From NCBI GenBank assembly GCA_017553635.1, contig JAFZKN010000015.1, positions 62,001-126,000 on the forward strand: a DNA stretch of 64,000 nt, read 5' to 3'. Origin of the DNA: Treponema sp. Lineage in GTDB: Bacteria; Spirochaetota; Spirochaetia; Treponematales; Treponemataceae. Position 1 is the first letter of the stretch, and every line of letters starts with the position of its first letter. Positions 53,152-61,455 of this stretch are shown piece after piece. Both the position numbers and the translations under genes were made by a program. The notes below the pieces were generated by a model, which saw only the letters and a program-made list of their open reading frames with translations, made no database searches and had not been told where the DNA came from.

Positions 53152-55848
53152 ATGATTAACGCCTTATATACAATAATTATTTATCCTTTGTATCAGATAG
53201 TTGAATTTTTCTATTCACTGGCAGATGCTATTCTTTCAAACCCAGGTCTTGCTGTAATCGGCGTAAGCCTCGGAATTTCTTTTCTTTGTCTTCCCATGTA
53301 CATCATTGCAGAAAAATGGCAGGACATTGAACGCCAGACACAGGTTAAATTAAAACCGGGAATTGACAGAATCAAAAAAGCTTTTAAAGGTGATGAACAA
53401 TATATGATTCTTTCGACTTATTACAGGCAGAATCACTATCATCCAATGATGGCATTGCGTTCTTCAATAAGCCTTCTTATTCAGATTCCTTTTTTCATTG
53501 CAGCATATCAGTATCTAAGCACATTCCAGGCTATCAAAGGGCAACCTTTCCTTTTTATTAAAGACATGGGCTCACCTGATGCACTTTTTCATATCGGAAA
53601 TTTTCCAGTAAACGTCCTGCCTGTTGCAATGACGCTCATCAACGTAATAGCCGGTGCAATTTATTCTAAAGGACATGCATTAAAAGAAAAACTTCAGATT
53701 TATTTAATGGCAGCGTTCTTCCTGATTTTCCTTTATGATTCTCCAAGCGGTCTTGTTCTTTACTGGACAATGAATAACCTTTTCAGCCTTGCAAAAAATG
53801 TTTTCTATAAATTAAAAAAACCGGCAAGAGCATTATACATATGTCTCTGTGCTGTCTATATCGCGGCAGTCTGGTTCCTTTTATTCAAACACTCAGGATT
53901 TATGTACAGAAGACTTTTAGTAATCGGGGTTCTTACATTAATCCCGCTTACACCAGTCATTCTTAAAGGTATAAAACATCTTCTTGATAAAACATTTGCA
54001 GATTTTAAAAACAATGATAAAATCCGTGACACTGTATTCTTCCTTTCGGGAATTACACTTACAGTTCTCTGTGGTTATGTAATACCATCATTCGTTGTTT
54101 CATCTTCTCCTATGGAATTTTCTTTTGTAGATGAATTTGCTTCGCCGTTCTTTTTCTTAAGAAATTCTTTATTTCAGTGTATTGGAATATGTATTTTCTG
54201 GCCATGCTGTCTTTACTACCTCTTTGGAAAAAGAATTAAAACTGTAATCACGATTCTTTTAAGTTCGCTTGCACTATGCGGTATTGTAAATACATTCATT
54301 TTTGGCGGAGAATATGGTGCCATTTCAAATATTCTTACTTTTGAAAACTCCGGAATGATCCAGCCTTCATTTAAGTTTGCACTCATAAGTCTGTTGAGTT
54401 GTTTTGCAGTAATTACAGGACTTTTCCTAATTATAAAATTCAGATTATTTAAAGTTATAACTACACTTTTTGCAGTTCTTGCTTTTTCTCTTACAGCAGT
54501 TTCTATTGCAAATTCAATTCCAATTTCAAAAGGATATGCAGAAGTAAGGGAAATCAGAGCAAATAATGAAAACTTAAAGTCTGCAGATTTTTCTTCTGTA
54601 TTCCATTTTTCTAAAGAAAATAAAAATGTAATTATATTCATGCTGGACAGAGCCATTAACGGACTTGTTCCATATATGTTTGAAGAAAAACCAATTCTTA
54701 AACAGCAGTTCGACGGATTTGTCAGATATGAAAATACAGTATCCTATTCAGGAAACACACTTCTTGGTGCCCCACCATTATATGGTGGTTATGAATACAC
54801 ACCTGCCCAGATTAATGCAAGAGATCAGGAAGCATTGGTTGATAAGCATAATGAATGTCTCAAAGTCCTTCCTGTATTGTTTGATCAGAACGGGTATACA
54901 TCTACAGTAACTGACATGTCATGGGCAAACTACAAATGGGTTTCAGATTTAAGAATCTATAAAGATTATCCTTCCATCAGATGCTGCCCTACAATGCGTG
55001 TATATGACGGAGTCTGGTTAAAAAAGAATCCAAATGTTGTCGGATATCAGAAACAGAGCAATCAGCTTAAAAGAAATTTTCTCTGGTTAAGTTTCTTTAA
55101 AATCATGCCGCCTGTAACACGAGAGTTCATTTATGAAGACGGACACTGGTGGAAACCGCGTACCGGTACTCATCATCTTTCAAACTTTATCAACTGTTAC
55201 TCAGCACTTGATCTTTTACCTGAACTTTCAGATAACTCAGGTGACAAACCGACATTTACAATAATCGTAAATGAAGCAACCCATGAACCTGTAAAAACAG
55301 GATCCCCAGACTATAACCTTACAACGCTTAATGATTCTCCTGCTCCTTTTTATGGAGATATCCCGTATCAGGGCAATATGGCTGCTTTCTTAAAGCTTGG
55401 TGAATTTATGGATTACCTTAAAGAAATCGGTGTTTACGACAATACAAGAATCATATTAGTTTCTGACCATGGTGGTGCAACTATGATTTCTAAATTTGAA
55501 GAAAAAGACTGTCCACGTTCATATAATCCGCTTCTTTTAGTTAAAGACTTTAATGCTCATGGAGAAATAAGAGTTGATGAAACTTTCATGACAAATGCAG
55601 ATACTCCGCTTCTTGCTATGGATGGACTTATCGAAAATCCTATAAATCCATTTACTAAAAAATCTATGAAAGATGCGGTAAAAAAAGATAAGGTTTATAT
55701 TTCTACGGATGCTTCATGGACACCGGAAAAACACAATAAGACAAAATTTATAATTAAACACTGGCGATGTGTACATGATGACATCTTTAATTCTGATAAC
55801 TGGTCTGATGTCACAGAAGAAGAAGCCATGGCTTCTGTAAATAAATAA
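53152..55848 (+). CDS. YidC/Oxa1-like membrane domain fused to a sulfatase/phosphotransferase domain
   Basis: 898 residues. Residues 1-225 follow the YidC/Oxa1 core: first helix GVSLGISFLCLPMYIIAEKW, a cytoplasmic helical hairpin, RSSISLLIQIPFFIAAYQYL, and the closing SGLVLYWTMNNLFSLAKNVF. Several more membrane helices run to about 445. Residues about 490-898 are an alkaline-phosphatase superfamily domain: NVIIFMLDRAING, candidate nucleophile Thr near 536 (SYSGNTLLGAPPLYGG), metal motif LVSDHGG near 772. Such domains move phosphoglycerol, phosphoethanolamine or sulfate groups outside the membrane. The groove Arg of true insertases appears as Ser (GISFLCLP). Divergent from two glycosyltransferases, so a role in modifying surface glycan is inferred. 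Confidence 0.8.
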   Translation: MINALYTIIIYPLYQIVEFFYSLADAILSNPGLAVIGVSLGISFLCLPMYIIAEKWQDIERQTQVKLKPGIDRIKKAFKGDEQYMILSTYYRQNHYHPMMALRSSISLLIQIPFFIAAYQYLSTFQAIKGQPFLFIKDMGSPDALFHIGNFPVNVLPVAMTLINVIAGAIYSKGHALKEKLQIYLMAAFFLIFLYDSPSGLVLYWTMNNLFSLAKNVFYKLKKPARALYICLCAVYIAAVWFLLFKHSGFMYRRLLVIGVLTLIPLTPVILKGIKHLLDKTFADFKNNDKIRDTVFFLSGITLTVLCGYVIPSFVVSSSPMEFSFVDEFASPFFFLRNSLFQCIGICIFWPCCLYYLFGKRIKTVITILLSSLALCGIVNTFIFGGEYGAISNILTFENSGMIQPSFKFALISLLSCFAVITGLFLIIKFRLFKVITTLFAVLAFSLTAVSIANSIPISKGYAEVREIRANNENLKSADFSSVFHFSKENKNVIIFMLDRAINGLVPYMFEEKPILKQQFDGFVRYENTVSYSGNTLLGAPPLYGGYEYTPAQINARDQEALVDKHNECLKVLPVLFDQNGYTSTVTDMSWANYKWVSDLRIYKDYPSIRCCPTMRVYDGVWLKKNPNVVGYQKQSNQLKRNFLWLSFFKIMPPVTREFIYEDGHWWKPRTGTHHLSNFINCYSALDLLPELSDNSGDKPTFTIIVNEATHEPVKTGSPDYNLTTLNDSPAPFYGDIPYQGNMAAFLKLGEFMDYLKEIGVYDNTRIILVSDHGGATMISKFEEKDCPRSYNPLLLVKDFNAHGEIRVDETFMTNADTPLLAMDGLIENPINPFTKKSMKDAVKKDKVYISTDASWTPEKHNKTKFIIKHWRCVHDDIFNSDNWSDVTEEEAMASVNK

Positions 55849-55890
55849 TTCTTTAAGGCTGTTCTATAAAAACAGCCTTAAAGAAAGACA

Positions 55891-56691
55891 TTAGAATACT
55901 ACTACAACTTCGCCGTTAGGATATCTTGTGGCAACCCAGTCTCTAACTTTTTTGCTCTGTAAAACTTTAACAAGAGCTTTAACTGCTGGATTGTTTTCGT
56001 TTCCTTTTTTAACAGTGATGATGTTTACATAAGGAGACTTGCTTCCTTCTACAAAAAGTCCGTCCTTTGTTGCAACAAGACCTGCAGGGATGGCATAGTT
56101 TCCGTTAATTACTGCTGCATCAACATCAACAAGTACACGTGGAAGTGTTGCAGCTTCGATTTCCTTAAACTTTAATCCTTTAGGATTTTTTACAATATCA
56201 AGTGGTGTAGCTTCGATTCCTGCTTTTGGATTAAGAGTAATAAGTCCTGCTTCCTGAAGTAAAAGCAATGCTCTTCCTTCGTTTGTAGGATCGTTTGGAA
56301 TTGCAATTACAGCACCTTTTTTAAGGTCAGCAAGCTTAGTTACTTTCTTTGAATACAATGCAATAGGTTCGATATGGATTCCGCCTGCGTTAACAAGATG
56401 AAAGCCCTTTTCTTTATTGAATGAATTCATATATGGAAGATGCTGGAAAAAGTTAGCATCAATTTCTCCACTTTCCAATGCTTCGTTTGGTGTTACATAA
56501 TCTGTAAATTCAACAACTTTAAGTTCATAGCCTAAAGCTTTCATATCTTCTTTTACGAGATTAAGCATTTCTGCATGTGGCTCTGGAGTAGCTCCAACTG
56601 TAATTACATTTGCCTTTTTGTCTTTTGGATTTGCGGCAAACAATGCTGCACCACATGAAAGTGCAGCGATGATAGAAGTAATTTTTTTCAT
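55891..56691 (-). CDS. metQ: methionine ABC transporter substrate-binding protein
   Basis: 266 residues of the NLPA/MetQ family. Signal MKKITSIIAALSCGAALFAA, which contains Cys in ALSCG but is probably cleaved near LFAA. Then VITVGATPEPHAEMLNLVK, VEFTDYVTPNEALESGEIDA, NFFQHLPYM and AIPNDPTNEGRALLLLQEAG. A TTG at 56697 is in frame, but ATG 56691 is better placed after AGGTAGG. It is the third met gene but has its own promoter and a hairpin between it and metI, allowing higher expression of the binding protein. Confidence 0.93.
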   Translation of the reverse strand: MKKITSIIAALSCGAALFAANPKDKKANVITVGATPEPHAEMLNLVKEDMKALGYELKVVEFTDYVTPNEALESGEIDANFFQHLPYMNSFNKEKGFHLVNAGGIHIEPIALYSKKVTKLADLKKGAVIAIPNDPTNEGRALLLLQEAGLITLNPKAGIEATPLDIVKNPKGLKFKEIEAATLPRVLVDVDAAVINGNYAIPAGLVATKDGLFVEGSKSPYVNIITVKKGNENNPAVKALVKVLQSKKVRDWVATRYPNGEVVVVF

Positions 56692-56716
56692 ACGCAATAC
56701 CTACCTGTTTAGTATG

Positions 56717-56732
56717 TTATTATTGGTAATAA
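56717..56732. promoter_or_regulatory. inverted repeat at the metQ start site
   Basis: TTATTA-TTGG-TAATAA, directly downstream of the metQ -10 box. It could be an operator or an mRNA hairpin. Confidence 0.35.
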
Positions 56733-56759
56733 ATTATACCTTTTTACGGTTAATGTCAA
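56733..56759 (-). promoter_or_regulatory. metQ promoter
   Basis: Minus strand TTGACA (56759-56754) and perfect TATAAT (56738-56733), but with a short 15-nt spacer. Confidence 0.5.
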
Positions 56760-56850
56760 CTATATAAAAAACATCGTAAAAGTGTGAGAAGTAACAATAT
56801 GCGGAATAAAAAAAAACTAAATATATGCGGAGCAAAGAAATCATTTAAAG

Positions 56851-56892
56851 TGCTCCCGCTGAAAACCTTATATAGTTTTTTCTGCGGGAGCA
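56851..56892 (-). terminator. hairpin after metI
   Basis: Sense strand UGCUCCCGCAGAAAA pairs with UUUUCAGCGGGAGCA over a 12-nt loop. Only a short U stretch follows, so it is either a weak terminator or an RNA-stabilising stem between metI and metQ. Confidence 0.6.
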
Positions 56893-56921
56893 TCTTAGGT
56901 AATATATTAGATTTAATTTAT

Positions 56922-57671
56922 TTATCTTTTTTTCATTATTTTTGACGAAATTAATGTTCCGACAATCTGCACGAGTCCTACCATAATGAGGATAAACACA
57001 ACAGAAACTACAAGCACGTCCGCACGGAATCTGTTGTAACCGTACATGATTGCAAGAGCACCAAGTCCACCGCCGCCTATTGTACCGGCCATAGCAGAAT
57101 ATCCGATAAGGTTAATAATCGTAAGGGTTATTCCATCTACAAGGCTCGGAAGACTTTCTGGAATCATCACTTTATAAATAATCTGCCATGATGTAGAACC
57201 CATTGAACGCGCTGCCTGTATGACACCCGGATCAATTTCCTTTAATGCAGTTTCGATTACGCGGGCCACAAACGGAGCGGCGGCAATTGACAGTGGAACA
57301 ATCGTTGCAGCCGTTCCAATTGCAGTTCCGATTATAAATCTTGCAAGCGGCAAAAGTAAAACCATTAAAATCAAAAACGGAAATGAACGCAAAACATCAA
57401 CCATGCGGTTTAATACACCGTTAAGAACACGCTTTGGAATAATTCCGTTTACAGGGTCTGTTACACAAAGCAGTACTCCAAGTGGAAGACCCATTAAAAC
57501 AGAAAACAGTGTAGAAAAAAGAACCATCGAAAGAGTTTCTAAATTTGCAACAGAAACTAAGACATAAGCCTGCGACGGAATTGCAGGAATTATTTTTTCC
57601 ATTAAACTTCCAAGAAGTTCACCAAAATTTTCTGCAAGCATTCTAAAAAAGTCACCGAGCATCTCTAACAT
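56922..57671 (-). CDS. metI: methionine ABC transporter permease
   Basis: 249 residues with about five to six membrane helices and the MetI signature ETLSMVLFSTLFSVLMGLPL, RSFPFLILMVLLLPLAR and the ATPase-contact loop EIDPGVIQAARSMGSTSWQI. The amphipathic N-terminal extension is common in the family. Overlaps metN by 7 nt, so the two are coupled. Confidence 0.94.
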   Translation of the reverse strand: MLEMLGDFFRMLAENFGELLGSLMEKIIPAIPSQAYVLVSVANLETLSMVLFSTLFSVLMGLPLGVLLCVTDPVNGIIPKRVLNGVLNRMVDVLRSFPFLILMVLLLPLARFIIGTAIGTAATIVPLSIAAAPFVARVIETALKEIDPGVIQAARSMGSTSWQIIYKVMIPESLPSLVDGITLTIINLIGYSAMAGTIGGGGLGALAIMYGYNRFRADVLVVSVVFILIMVGLVQIVGTLISSKIMKKR

Positions 57672-58702
57672 TTTTCTTCTCCTGCTGTTTCTGCAAGTTC
57701 AACTGTAACACCCTTTTCTTTAATGTACTCAAGGGCACGTTTTACTTCGTCTTCTTTTCCTGTAATATCAACAATTAAAGTTCCTACATCATCTGTTTCG
57801 CGAAGACGCTGAATTCCGCCTGCAAGAATATTTATTTCGACATCAAATTTTTTACTTACGTCACTTATTACAGGCTCGCCGGTTTTGTTTCCAACAAAGC
57901 GCATGATGTATTTTCCGCCGTTATCACTCCAGCGCACAAATTTATTTGATTCATCTTCATTAGAAGTAAGGTGGCTTAAAAAATCTTTTGTAACTTCTGA
58001 TTTTGGATTAGAAAAAATTTCTTTTACAGTTCCGCTTTCAACAACCATTCCGTCATTTAAAACAGAAACATATTCGCAGGCATCGCGCACTACTTCCATC
58101 TGATGAGTAATCATTACAACAGTAAGATTCATCTTTTTCTGAATGCTTCTTATAAGTTCAAGAATAGAACGCGTTGTCTGAGGATCCAGTGCACTTGTTG
58201 CTTCGTCGCAGAAAAGAATGTCAGGGTTATTTGCAAGTGCGCGCGCGATTGCAACACGCTGCTTCTGTCCGCCGGACAGTGTGCTTATAGGAGCATCTGC
58301 ACGGTCAGAAAGACCTACAAGTTCCAGAAGCTCTTTAACTCTCTGTTTGATTATTGATTCTGAAACATGACATATTTCAAGAGGATATGCAATATTTTTT
58401 GCAGCTGTACGTGAATAAAAAAGATTAAAATTCTGAAAAATCATTCCGATTTTTCTGTGCTGCATAATCATTTGCTTTTTATCAAGATTATCAACACGAT
58501 TATTATTGTAATAAACTTCACCGGAATCTGGTTTTTCAAGAAGGCTGATAAGTCTGACAAGAGTCGACTTACCGGCACCACTTTTTCCAATGATTCCGTA
58601 GATTACATTAGACGGGATATCTATTGAAATATCTTTTACAGCTTCTACTTTCTGTTCATTCTGAACATATGAACGGACGAGATTTTTTATCTTAATTTCC
58701 AT
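57665..58702 (-). CDS. metN: methionine ABC transporter ATPase
   Basis: 345 residues. Walker A GIIGKSGAGKSTL, Q-loop IGMIFQNFNLF, signature LSGGQKQRVAIARAL, Walker B ILFCDEATSALD, H-loop MITHQ. Residues about 265-340 form a C-terminal NIL regulatory domain (FVGNKTGEPVISDVSKKFDV) that binds methionine and gives trans-inhibition in MetNI. The ATG has no clear Shine-Dalgarno. It may be cotranscribed with the small 76-residue gene 36 nt upstream. No SAM riboswitch was recognised before it. Confidence 0.94.
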   Translation of the reverse strand: MEIKIKNLVRSYVQNEQKVEAVKDISIDIPSNVIYGIIGKSGAGKSTLVRLISLLEKPDSGEVYYNNNRVDNLDKKQMIMQHRKIGMIFQNFNLFYSRTAAKNIAYPLEICHVSESIIKQRVKELLELVGLSDRADAPISTLSGGQKQRVAIARALANNPDILFCDEATSALDPQTTRSILELIRSIQKKMNLTVVMITHQMEVVRDACEYVSVLNDGMVVESGTVKEIFSNPKSEVTKDFLSHLTSNEDESNKFVRWSDNGGKYIMRFVGNKTGEPVISDVSKKFDVEINILAGGIQRLRETDDVGTLIVDITGKEDEVKRALEYIKEKGVTVELAETAGEEKC

Positions 58703-58738
58703 ATAGAATGGAATGATACCGTTTTAGTTAAAAAAAAT

Positions 58739-58969
58739 CTATGCTTTTTCAGCATCGGTAAAGATGCTTTCTTCTTCGTAGTTTGCAATAAATTCCTGTA
58801 CATCTTTCGAATCAAGGATAATGCCGTACTCGTCTGATGAACCCGGTTTAATATCACCGCTTAAACCTTTAAAATCTGCATAGCTTACAACTTTTCCGCT
58901 AAGAGCTCCCTTATCATCAGCTCTCTTAAATCCATTAGCTCCACTATAACTGATATATATTTCGCTCAT
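58739..58969 (-). CDS. uncharacterised small acidic protein (76 residues)
   Basis: Starts MSEIYISYSGANGFKRADDK behind AGAGAGG. Hydrophilic and acidic, with many Asp/Glu near the C-terminus. TATAAT with a TTTACT -35 at 17-nt spacing lies upstream. It precedes metN on the same strand. No family recognised. Confidence 0.6.
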   Translation of the reverse strand: MSEIYISYSGANGFKRADDKGALSGKVVSYADFKGLSGDIKPGSSDEYGIILDSKDVQEFIANYEEESIFTDAEKA

Positions 58970-59124
58970 TTAAAACCTCTCTTTATTGCAATCTAATATC
59001 ATTATAATTATATATCAACTATCCATAATAGTAAAGAAAATTAAATTTCTCCAATTTATTCAATCTGTCCACAAAGCCTGTAAATATAAGCACCCTTTAC
59101 CCTGCATTTCCAACTACTCTACAT

Positions 59125-59153
59125 TTTACAAAGTATTCATTTTACGATATAAT
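59125..59153 (+). promoter_or_regulatory. argF promoter
   Basis: TTTACA at 59125-59130, 17-nt spacer, perfect TATAAT at 59148-59153. Confidence 0.75.
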
Positions 59154-59183
59154 AATATAGAATATTATTTGCTGGAGAAAGTA

Positions 59184-59219
59184 ATGGAAAGTATCAAATA
59201 TCGAGGAATAAAATTATGA
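59184..59219 (+). CDS. short upstream ORF coupled to argF (11 residues)
   Basis: ATG at 59184 follows GGAGAAA and encodes MESIKYRGIKL. Its stop TGA overlaps the argF start as ATGA, and the argF ribosome site lies inside it. Translation of the short frame should therefore deliver ribosomes to argF. The single Arg codon might make it responsive, but coupling alone explains it. Confidence 0.45.
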   Translation: MESIKYRGIKL

Positions 59220-60202
59220 AAATTAACTTAAAGGGAAGAAACTTTCTGACACTCAAAGACTTTACACCGGAAGAGATTACTTATCTCCTGGATCTTGCCC
59301 AGGATTTCAAAAACAAAAAGAAAAAACACGTTAAAGTCGATAAACACCGCGGAAAGAACATTGCACTTATCTTTGAAAAAACAAGTACAAGAACAAGGTG
59401 CTCATTTGAAGTAGCTGCCCATGATCTTGGAATTATGACCACATATCTTGCAGAGGGGTCTCAGATAGGCAAAAAAGAAAGTATTGCAGACACGGCAAGA
59501 GTTCTCGGAAGAATGTATGACGGTATTGAATACCGCGGTTTTGAACAGAAAATCGTTGAGGATCTTGCTAAATACTCAGGAGTTCCTGTATGGAACGGAC
59601 TTACAAACGAGTACCACCCTACACAGATGCTCGCAGACATGCTTACAATCCGTGAGCATTTGGGAAGCCTTAAGGGCAAAAAACTCGTGTATTTTGGTGA
59701 TGCAAGATACAACATCGGAAACTCACTCTGCATCGTATGTTCAAAACTCGGGCTTAACTTTACTGCATGTACAAATAAAAAATATTTTCCTGCACAGTCA
59801 CTTGTTGACGAATGCGCTGTCTGGAACAAAGAATCAGGCGGTTCGACAACTTTTACAGAAGACATCGAAAGTGCCGTAAAGGATGCAGACATTATTTATA
59901 CAGACGTCTGGGTTTCTATGGGAGAACCTGATGAAGTTTGGGCAGAACGCATTAAAGACTTAAAGCCGTATCAGGTAACTTCTGATGTAATGAAAAAGGC
60001 AAAGCCAACAGCAATTTTCATGCACGATCTTCCATCATTCCACAACCTTGATACTACAATCGGAAAAGAAATTTCCAAAAAATTCGGCATTACAGAAATG
60101 GAAGTCACCGACGAGGTGTTTGAATCTTCGCAGTCAGTTGTTTTTGACGAAGCAGAAAACAGAATGCATACAATTAAAGCTGTAATTGCAGCAACTATAT
60201 AA
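59216..60202 (+). CDS. argF: ornithine carbamoyltransferase
   Basis: Joins carbamoyl phosphate, from CarA and the split CarB here, to ornithine to give citrulline. 328 residues with the phosphate motif STRTRCSFE, EYHPTQMLADMLT and the ornithine loop DVWVSMGE. The usual active-site HCLP reads HDLP (FMHDLPSFH), an Asp in place of the conserved Cys. The other motifs argue for a real OTC, or a close relative with altered substrate. Start ATG 59216 overlaps an 11-codon upstream frame. Monocistronic, with a strong terminator. Confidence 0.9.
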   Translation: MKINLKGRNFLTLKDFTPEEITYLLDLAQDFKNKKKKHVKVDKHRGKNIALIFEKTSTRTRCSFEVAAHDLGIMTTYLAEGSQIGKKESIADTARVLGRMYDGIEYRGFEQKIVEDLAKYSGVPVWNGLTNEYHPTQMLADMLTIREHLGSLKGKKLVYFGDARYNIGNSLCIVCSKLGLNFTACTNKKYFPAQSLVDECAVWNKESGGSTTFTEDIESAVKDADIIYTDVWVSMGEPDEVWAERIKDLKPYQVTSDVMKKAKPTAIFMHDLPSFHNLDTTIGKEISKKFGITEMEVTDEVFESSQSVVFDEAENRMHTIKAVIAATI

Positions 60203-60206
60203 AAAA

Positions 60207-60246
60207 ATCCCGTGCACTTCATTCATTGCACGGGATTCTTTTTAAG
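60207..60246 (+). terminator. argF terminator
   Basis: AAUCCCGUGCA pairs with UGCACGGGAUU over a 10-nt loop and is followed by CUUUUU. Confidence 0.9.
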
Positions 60247-60255
60247 ACATTCTTT

Positions 60256-61455
60256 TTAGAACTGCCATCCTGCACCAACAGATGGCAATACCATTCCAAT
60301 TACCATATCTTTACCAAAGCCGGCTACAAAATCTACATTTATATCAACAAACATTCTTTTGTAAACATAAATCTGTCCGCCAACTCCAATATCAGCACTA
60401 AGATTAATACTGTTCAATGGTTTAGACTGAATACCACCCGGGAATATATATCTATAATTCATAAATTGAACCACACCTGCTCCAACATGCGCTTCAAGTG
60501 TCGCAAGGAGCCTGTATGTTTTCTGGTCTGAATTTAATTTTCTAATAGGAAACTGGTAAACAAAATTTGCAAAACCCATTATAAGGTTTCCGCCAACTTC
60601 ATAATTAGAAAAATCATGATCCATTCGCATATAATATCCGTTTATCTGCGCACCAAGATAACCATATTTAGATTTTACAGGTAAGAATGAAGCCCTTGAA
60701 TTTAATGTTAAAGGGAATACATTCTGTCCAAGATAATTAGGTATAGTTTCATCAAACAATACAACCGGAATAACATATGAAAGACTTACGTCAAAGTCCA
60801 TAGGTTTTTTATATCGTACAAGAGGTCCATCAAAAGCATCCTTTAAGCCACCAGGATTCTTTGCAACAAGTTTGTATTTTGCAGTATCTATGAGCTCAGG
60901 ATCGAAATAAATTTTAACATGTTTATTACGTTTATCCTCTTCTATAATTTTACCCTTAATCGTACCTTCTTCACCCTTTTTACTTTTTGAAAGAGAAAAT
61001 TCTGTTTCAGGACGAAGTTCAGAACCATCTATTTCAAAAATACCATCCTGCATTTCATCAAGATAGATGTTACCCGGAGAAATTGCAGAAATTTTTGGTT
61101 GATAAGCTTTTATGATATCTACAGGAATCCAATCTGTCTCTGTTTCCAAAAATCCTAAATAATTGTAGAGAAGAATTTTATAGCGGTATGTACCACTTGG
61201 AAGTGAAAGATCAACTTTGTTTGTCTGTAGTTCAACATGTTCAATTTCAACCCACTTTCCTTTAACAAAGTGTTCCATTATAAATTCATATTTAAATACA
61301 TTTTCGTCCTGTTCCCAGCTGAAAGTCTGTTTGATTGTCTGATTACCTTTTTCATCTTCTTCAATATAATAAACCTGAGCAAATGCAAATGAAGAAAAAA
61401 GCATCATAATAAAGAAAAAAGGAACTAATCTAAACTTCTTAATCTTATCTACCAT
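60256..61455 (-). CDS. envelope protein with FN3-like and beta-barrel-like regions
   Basis: 399 residues from ATG 61455, which follows GGAG; an upstream frame to 61491 exists. Signal peptide VPFFFIMMLFSSFAFA with cleavage before QVYYIEE. The first ~100 mature residues are FN3-like (KYEFIMEHFVKGKWVEIEHV, GTYRYKILLYNYLG). The C-terminal ~190 residues alternate polar and hydrophobic strands (NSRASFLPVKSKYGYLGAQI, INLSADIGVGGQIYVYKRMF) and end in GVGWQF-like aromatic VGAGWQF, as in outer-membrane barrels. It overlaps the preceding FecR-type gene by 11 nt, so the pair is one unit. Confidence 0.8.
   Translation of the reverse strand: MVDKIKKFRLVPFFFIMMLFSSFAFAQVYYIEEDEKGNQTIKQTFSWEQDENVFKYEFIMEHFVKGKWVEIEHVELQTNKVDLSLPSGTYRYKILLYNYLGFLETETDWIPVDIIKAYQPKISAISPGNIYLDEMQDGIFEIDGSELRPETEFSLSKSKKGEEGTIKGKIIEEDKRNKHVKIYFDPELIDTAKYKLVAKNPGGLKDAFDGPLVRYKKPMDFDVSLSYVIPVVLFDETIPNYLGQNVFPLTLNSRASFLPVKSKYGYLGAQINGYYMRMDHDFSNYEVGGNLIMGFANFVYQFPIRKLNSDQKTYRLLATLEAHVGAGVVQFMNYRYIFPGGIQSKPLNSINLSADIGVGGQIYVYKRMFVDINVDFVAGFGKDMVIGMVLPSVGAGWQF

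Noticed and set aside
54216..54656. 146-codon antisense frame inside the YidC-sulfatase gene
   Set aside because: Shadow of a well-supported gene; no domain and no ribosome site.
58986..59219. 77-codon frame upstream of argF
   Set aside because: Runs through the argF promoter itself; only its last 11 codons, after the mapped -10 box, could be translated and are listed separately.
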